The position numbers and the translations under genes are program-made. Shown here one piece after another: positions 43,690-45,946 of a DNA stretch of 45,946 bases (position 1 is the stretch's first letter; each line of letters starts with the position of its first letter). A model generated the notes under the pieces. The model did no database searches and was not told the origin of the DNA. It was given only the letters and a program-made list of their open reading frames with translations. The stretch is from assembly GCF_003054175.1 (NCBI RefSeq), contig NZ_QBKN01000034.1, positions 1-45,946 of the forward strand. The letters are read 5' to 3'. Origin of the DNA: Allosediminivita pacifica. GTDB lineage: Bacteria > Pseudomonadota > Alphaproteobacteria > Rhodobacterales > Rhodobacteraceae.

Positions 43690-43707
43690 GGGGGCTTGCG
43701 GCTCCCC
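43690..43707 (+). other. GC-rich hairpin after kdsA
   Basis: GGGGGCTTGCGGCTCCCC, a near copy of the hairpin after rmlA. No T-run follows. It may slow transcription or protect the mRNA end. Confidence 0.3.
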
Positions 43708-43755
43708 GTTCCGCGGCCTACCCCGAAAAACAGAGCCCGCCGGAGACCCAGCACC

Positions 43756-44631
43756 ATGTCCGACACCGTCACCATCGACTCCGATACCCTGACCGCCACC
43801 GTTGCCGCCCTCGGCGCCGAGACGCAGAGCCTCACGCTGAAGGGCAGGGGAGAGCTGCTCTGGGACGGTGATCCCGCCTGGTGGTCGGGGCGCGCGCCCA
43901 TCCTCTTTCCCATGGTCGGTGGCGCGCCGGGGGACACGGTGGCCTTCGACGGCGCGACCTACCCCATGGCCAAGCACGGTTTCGCCCGCCGCAGCACCTT
44001 TGTGCTGGAAGAGGCCGGGCCGGACTGGTGCCGCCACGTGCTCACCGACAGCGAAGAGACCCGCGCCGCCTATCCCTTTGCCTTCCGCCTTGCCGTCACC
44101 CACGCGCTGGAGGGTGCCACCCTGACCGTCACCGCCGAGGTGGAGAACCCCGGCGAGGTGCCGCTGCCCTTCGGCTTCGGCTTCCACCCCGCCTTCCGCT
44201 GGCCGCTGCCGGGCGCCGAAGACCAGCCCCACCGTGTCGTGCTGGAAAACGGTGCCGAGCCGCCGCTGGCCCGGCTCGGGGCAGGGGGGCTGCTCGCGCC
44301 CGATCGTCTCCCCTCACCCTTTTCCGCAGGCGTGCTGACCCTCGATCCCGGTCTCTTCGAGGAAGACGCCATGATCTTTCCCGAAGGGGCGGGCACTGCG
44401 CTGCGCCTCGAGGCGGCGGGGCAGGACGCACCCGCGCTGCGCTTCGCCTTCGAGAACACGCCGCATCTCGGCATCTGGCAGAAACCCGGCGCACCGTACA
44501 TCTGCATCGAGCCCTGGCACGGCATGGCCGCCGAGGAAGGCGCCGGCCCCGAGATGACCGCCCGTCCCGGCAGTGTGACACTTGCCCCTGGCGGCAGCAT
44601 GCGCTTCGGGTTTTCCGTCTCTGCTGGCTGA
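43756..44631 (+). CDS. Aldose 1-epimerase family protein
   Basis: A 291-residue beta-sandwich protein of the galactose mutarotase-like superfamily, closest to the YeaD/LacX-like group. ATVAALGAETQSLTLKGRGELLWDGDPAWWSGRAPILFPMVG is typical at the N-terminus. HGFARRSTF, GFGFHPAFRWPL and IWQKPGAPYICIEPWHGMA follow, with conserved His and Glu residues. It probably interconverts sugar anomers. It sits 74 bases after kdsA and its link to the polysaccharide is only positional. Confidence 0.85.
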   Translation: MSDTVTIDSDTLTATVAALGAETQSLTLKGRGELLWDGDPAWWSGRAPILFPMVGGAPGDTVAFDGATYPMAKHGFARRSTFVLEEAGPDWCRHVLTDSEETRAAYPFAFRLAVTHALEGATLTVTAEVENPGEVPLPFGFGFHPAFRWPLPGAEDQPHRVVLENGAEPPLARLGAGGLLAPDRLPSPFSAGVLTLDPGLFEEDAMIFPEGAGTALRLEAAGQDAPALRFAFENTPHLGIWQKPGAPYICIEPWHGMAAEEGAGPEMTARPGSVTLAPGGSMRFGFSVSAG

Positions 44632-44718
44632 GACCCCGGCCCGGGCTGGCCAAGGGCGGGCAGATGTTTCACAAGACCTCCCGTACTGAGTGCTCTTCTC
44701 GCCGGAAGGACCCCGCAG

Positions 44719-45729
44719 ATGGCCACGATCCTCGTCACCGGCGCTGCCGGCTTCATAGGCTACCACGTCAGTCGCCTGCTGCTTGACGAGGGCCATGCGG
44801 TCGTCGGGCTCGATGCCATGACGGACTACTACGATGTCACGCTCAAGCAGGCGCGGCTGGACCGTCTGAGCCCCTCCGAGGGGTTTACACCGGTCATCGA
44901 CCGGGTGGAAACGCCCGGCCTGCTGATGGAGCTCTTCGAGCGGCATCGCCCCGACTTCGTCATCCACCTCGCGGCCCAGGCCGGGGTGCGCTACTCGATC
45001 GAGGCGCCACGCGCCTATCTCGAGAGCAACATCACCGGCACCTTCGAACTGCTCGAGGCCGCGCGCGCGCATCCGCCGCGCCACATGCTGCTGGCCTCCA
45101 CCTCCTCGGTCTACGGCTCCAACACCGAGATGCCCTACCGCGAGACCATGCGCGCCGATCACCAGATGTCCTTCTACGCCGCCACCAAGAAGGCGACCGA
45201 GAGCATGGCCCATTCCTATGCCCACCTGTTCGGGCTGCCGGTCACCATGTTCCGCTTCTTCACCGTCTACGGGCCCTGGGGGCGGCCGGACATGGCGCTG
45301 TTCAAGTTCACCCGCGCGATCCTCGAGGGCGCGCCGATCGACGTCTACAACCATGGCGACATGAAGCGCGACTTCACCTATATCGACGACCTGGTGGGGG
45401 CCATGCGCCGGCTGATGGATGCCGTGCCGGAACGCCCCGCGGCGGGGCAGGCGCCCGAGGGCGACAGCCTCTCACCGGTGGCGCCCTTCCGTGTGGTCAA
45501 TATCGGCAATTCCGCCCCCGTGGCCCTGACCGAGTTCATCGCCGCCATCGAGGCGGCGACCGGGCGCACCGCGCAGCGCAACATGCTGCCCATGCAGCCC
45601 GGGGACGTGCCCGCCACCTGGGCCGATACCACCCTCCTGGAAAGCCTGACGGGAACCGGTCACCATACGCCCGTCACCGAAGGGGTTTCACGCTTCGTGG
45701 CATGGTACCGGGAGCATCACGGTCTTTGA
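44719..45729 (+). CDS. UDP-glucuronate 4-epimerase
   Basis: A 336-residue extended short-chain dehydrogenase. The N-terminus ILVTGAAGFIGYHVSRLLL binds NAD. GLDAMTDYYDVTLKQARL is the segment that marks UDP-glucuronate 4-epimerases. LAAQAGVRYSIEAP, SVYGSNTEMPY and SFYAATKKATESMAHSYAHLFG (Tyr/Lys pair) follow, then RFFTVYGPWGRPDMA. It should convert the UDP-GlcA made by Ugd to UDP-GalA. GGAAGGACCCCGCAG precedes the ATG. The phosphomannomutase follows after 116 bases. Confidence 0.9.
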   Translation: MATILVTGAAGFIGYHVSRLLLDEGHAVVGLDAMTDYYDVTLKQARLDRLSPSEGFTPVIDRVETPGLLMELFERHRPDFVIHLAAQAGVRYSIEAPRAYLESNITGTFELLEAARAHPPRHMLLASTSSVYGSNTEMPYRETMRADHQMSFYAATKKATESMAHSYAHLFGLPVTMFRFFTVYGPWGRPDMALFKFTRAILEGAPIDVYNHGDMKRDFTYIDDLVGAMRRLMDAVPERPAAGQAPEGDSLSPVAPFRVVNIGNSAPVALTEFIAAIEAATGRTAQRNMLPMQPGDVPATWADTTLLESLTGTGHHTPVTEGVSRFVAWYREHHGL

Positions 45730-45845
45730 GATCAGTATCGTGGCAGGTCGCCGCTTCACACGTCGAAGTTGTGCGGTTTGCCATTGAGGTCGGGCCCCGT
45801 TCGGGCGACACCCTCGCCCAGGGAACTTTTCCAGGGAGAGATTTC

Positions 45846-45946
45846 ATGGCCCCCAAATTCGGTACCAGCGGCCTGCGCGGCCTCGTCACCGAGCTGACAC
45901 CGGATCTTGTCGCGGACCACACCCGCGCCTTCCTGGCAGCCTGCCC
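45846..45946 (+). CDS. manB: Phosphomannomutase, 5' end (continues at base 1)
   Basis: ATG GCC at 45846-45851, preceded by GGGAGAGATTTC, starts the gene. The next base pair onward (CCC AAA TTC GGT ACC AGC) equals base 1 of the window in frame, encoding MAPKFGTSGLRG. The rest of the gene is annotated at 1-1389. Confidence 0.93.
   Translation, partial: MAPKFGTSGLRGLVTELTPDLVADHTRAFLAAC
45852..45946. repeat. Terminal redundancy, right copy
   Basis: Identical to bases 1-95, in the same orientation. It marks the closure of the circular molecule (unique length 45,851). Confidence 0.95.

Overview
The window appears to be one complete circular plasmid, opened inside a gene. Bases 1-95 are identical to 45852-45946, and a phosphomannomutase gene runs across the junction (ATG at 45846, stop at 1389). 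The replicon is therefore about 45,851 bp. High GC, frequent ATGA start/stop overlaps, a RepA-type initiator with a separate parAB pair carrying TTTCGCGCGCGAAA palindromes, and an adjacent rmlCBDA operon all suggest an alphaproteobacterium of the roseobacter group (Rhodobacteraceae). This layout matches the known rhamnose-operon RepA-I 'biofilm plasmids' of that group. The assignment comes from family recognition and was not tested by a search.

Layout. (1) 1-5882, + strand: end of manB, then yjbH, yjbF and wza (polysaccharide secretion). (2) 5996-15120, +: ugd, a region with no clear gene that ends in a small ORF, then a WcaI-like glycosyltransferase, gmd, a sulfotransferase-like gene, fcl, cysH (APS reductase type), a frameshifted sulfotransferase and a Wzy/ligase-like membrane protein. 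(3) 15150-16973, -: a phage tailspike-like beta-helix protein. (4) 17252-20910, +: an alkaline-phosphatase-superfamily enzyme, a pyruvyl transferase and a GT2 glycosyltransferase. (5) 20926-30419, -: wzx, wzc, two GT4 glycosyltransferases, two sulfotransferases and manC. (6) 30613-34567: repA (-), an iteron-bearing putative origin, and parA-parB (+) with parS-like sites. (7) 34772-38116, +: rmlC-rmlB-rmlD-rmlA. (8) 38272-40716, -: orphan brnA, a brnT remnant, an unusual tyrosine recombinase and an AlpA-like partner, probably an inserted module. (9) 41046-45946, +: kdsD, kdsB, kdsA, a galactose-mutarotase-like gene, a UDP-glucuronate 4-epimerase and the start of manB.

Taken together the genes make and export one complex surface polysaccharide. 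The sugar-nucleotide genes cover GDP-mannose, GDP-L-fucose, UDP-glucuronate, UDP-galacturonate, dTDP-L-rhamnose and CMP-Kdo. Four glycosyltransferases, Wzx, a Wzy candidate, Wzc, Wza and YjbF/YjbH supply assembly and export. Four sulfotransferase-like genes and a pyruvyl transferase predict an anionic product with sulfate and pyruvate groups. No priming sugar-phosphate transferase, Wzb-type phosphatase, conjugation gene, tRNA, rRNA or CRISPR array was seen. The most unusual items are the HTH-zinc-ribbon-tyrosine-recombinase fusion with its truncated brnT neighbour, the G6 frameshift in a sulfotransferase, the lone APS reductase among sulfation genes, and the spread of parS-like sites on both sides of the rhamnose operon.
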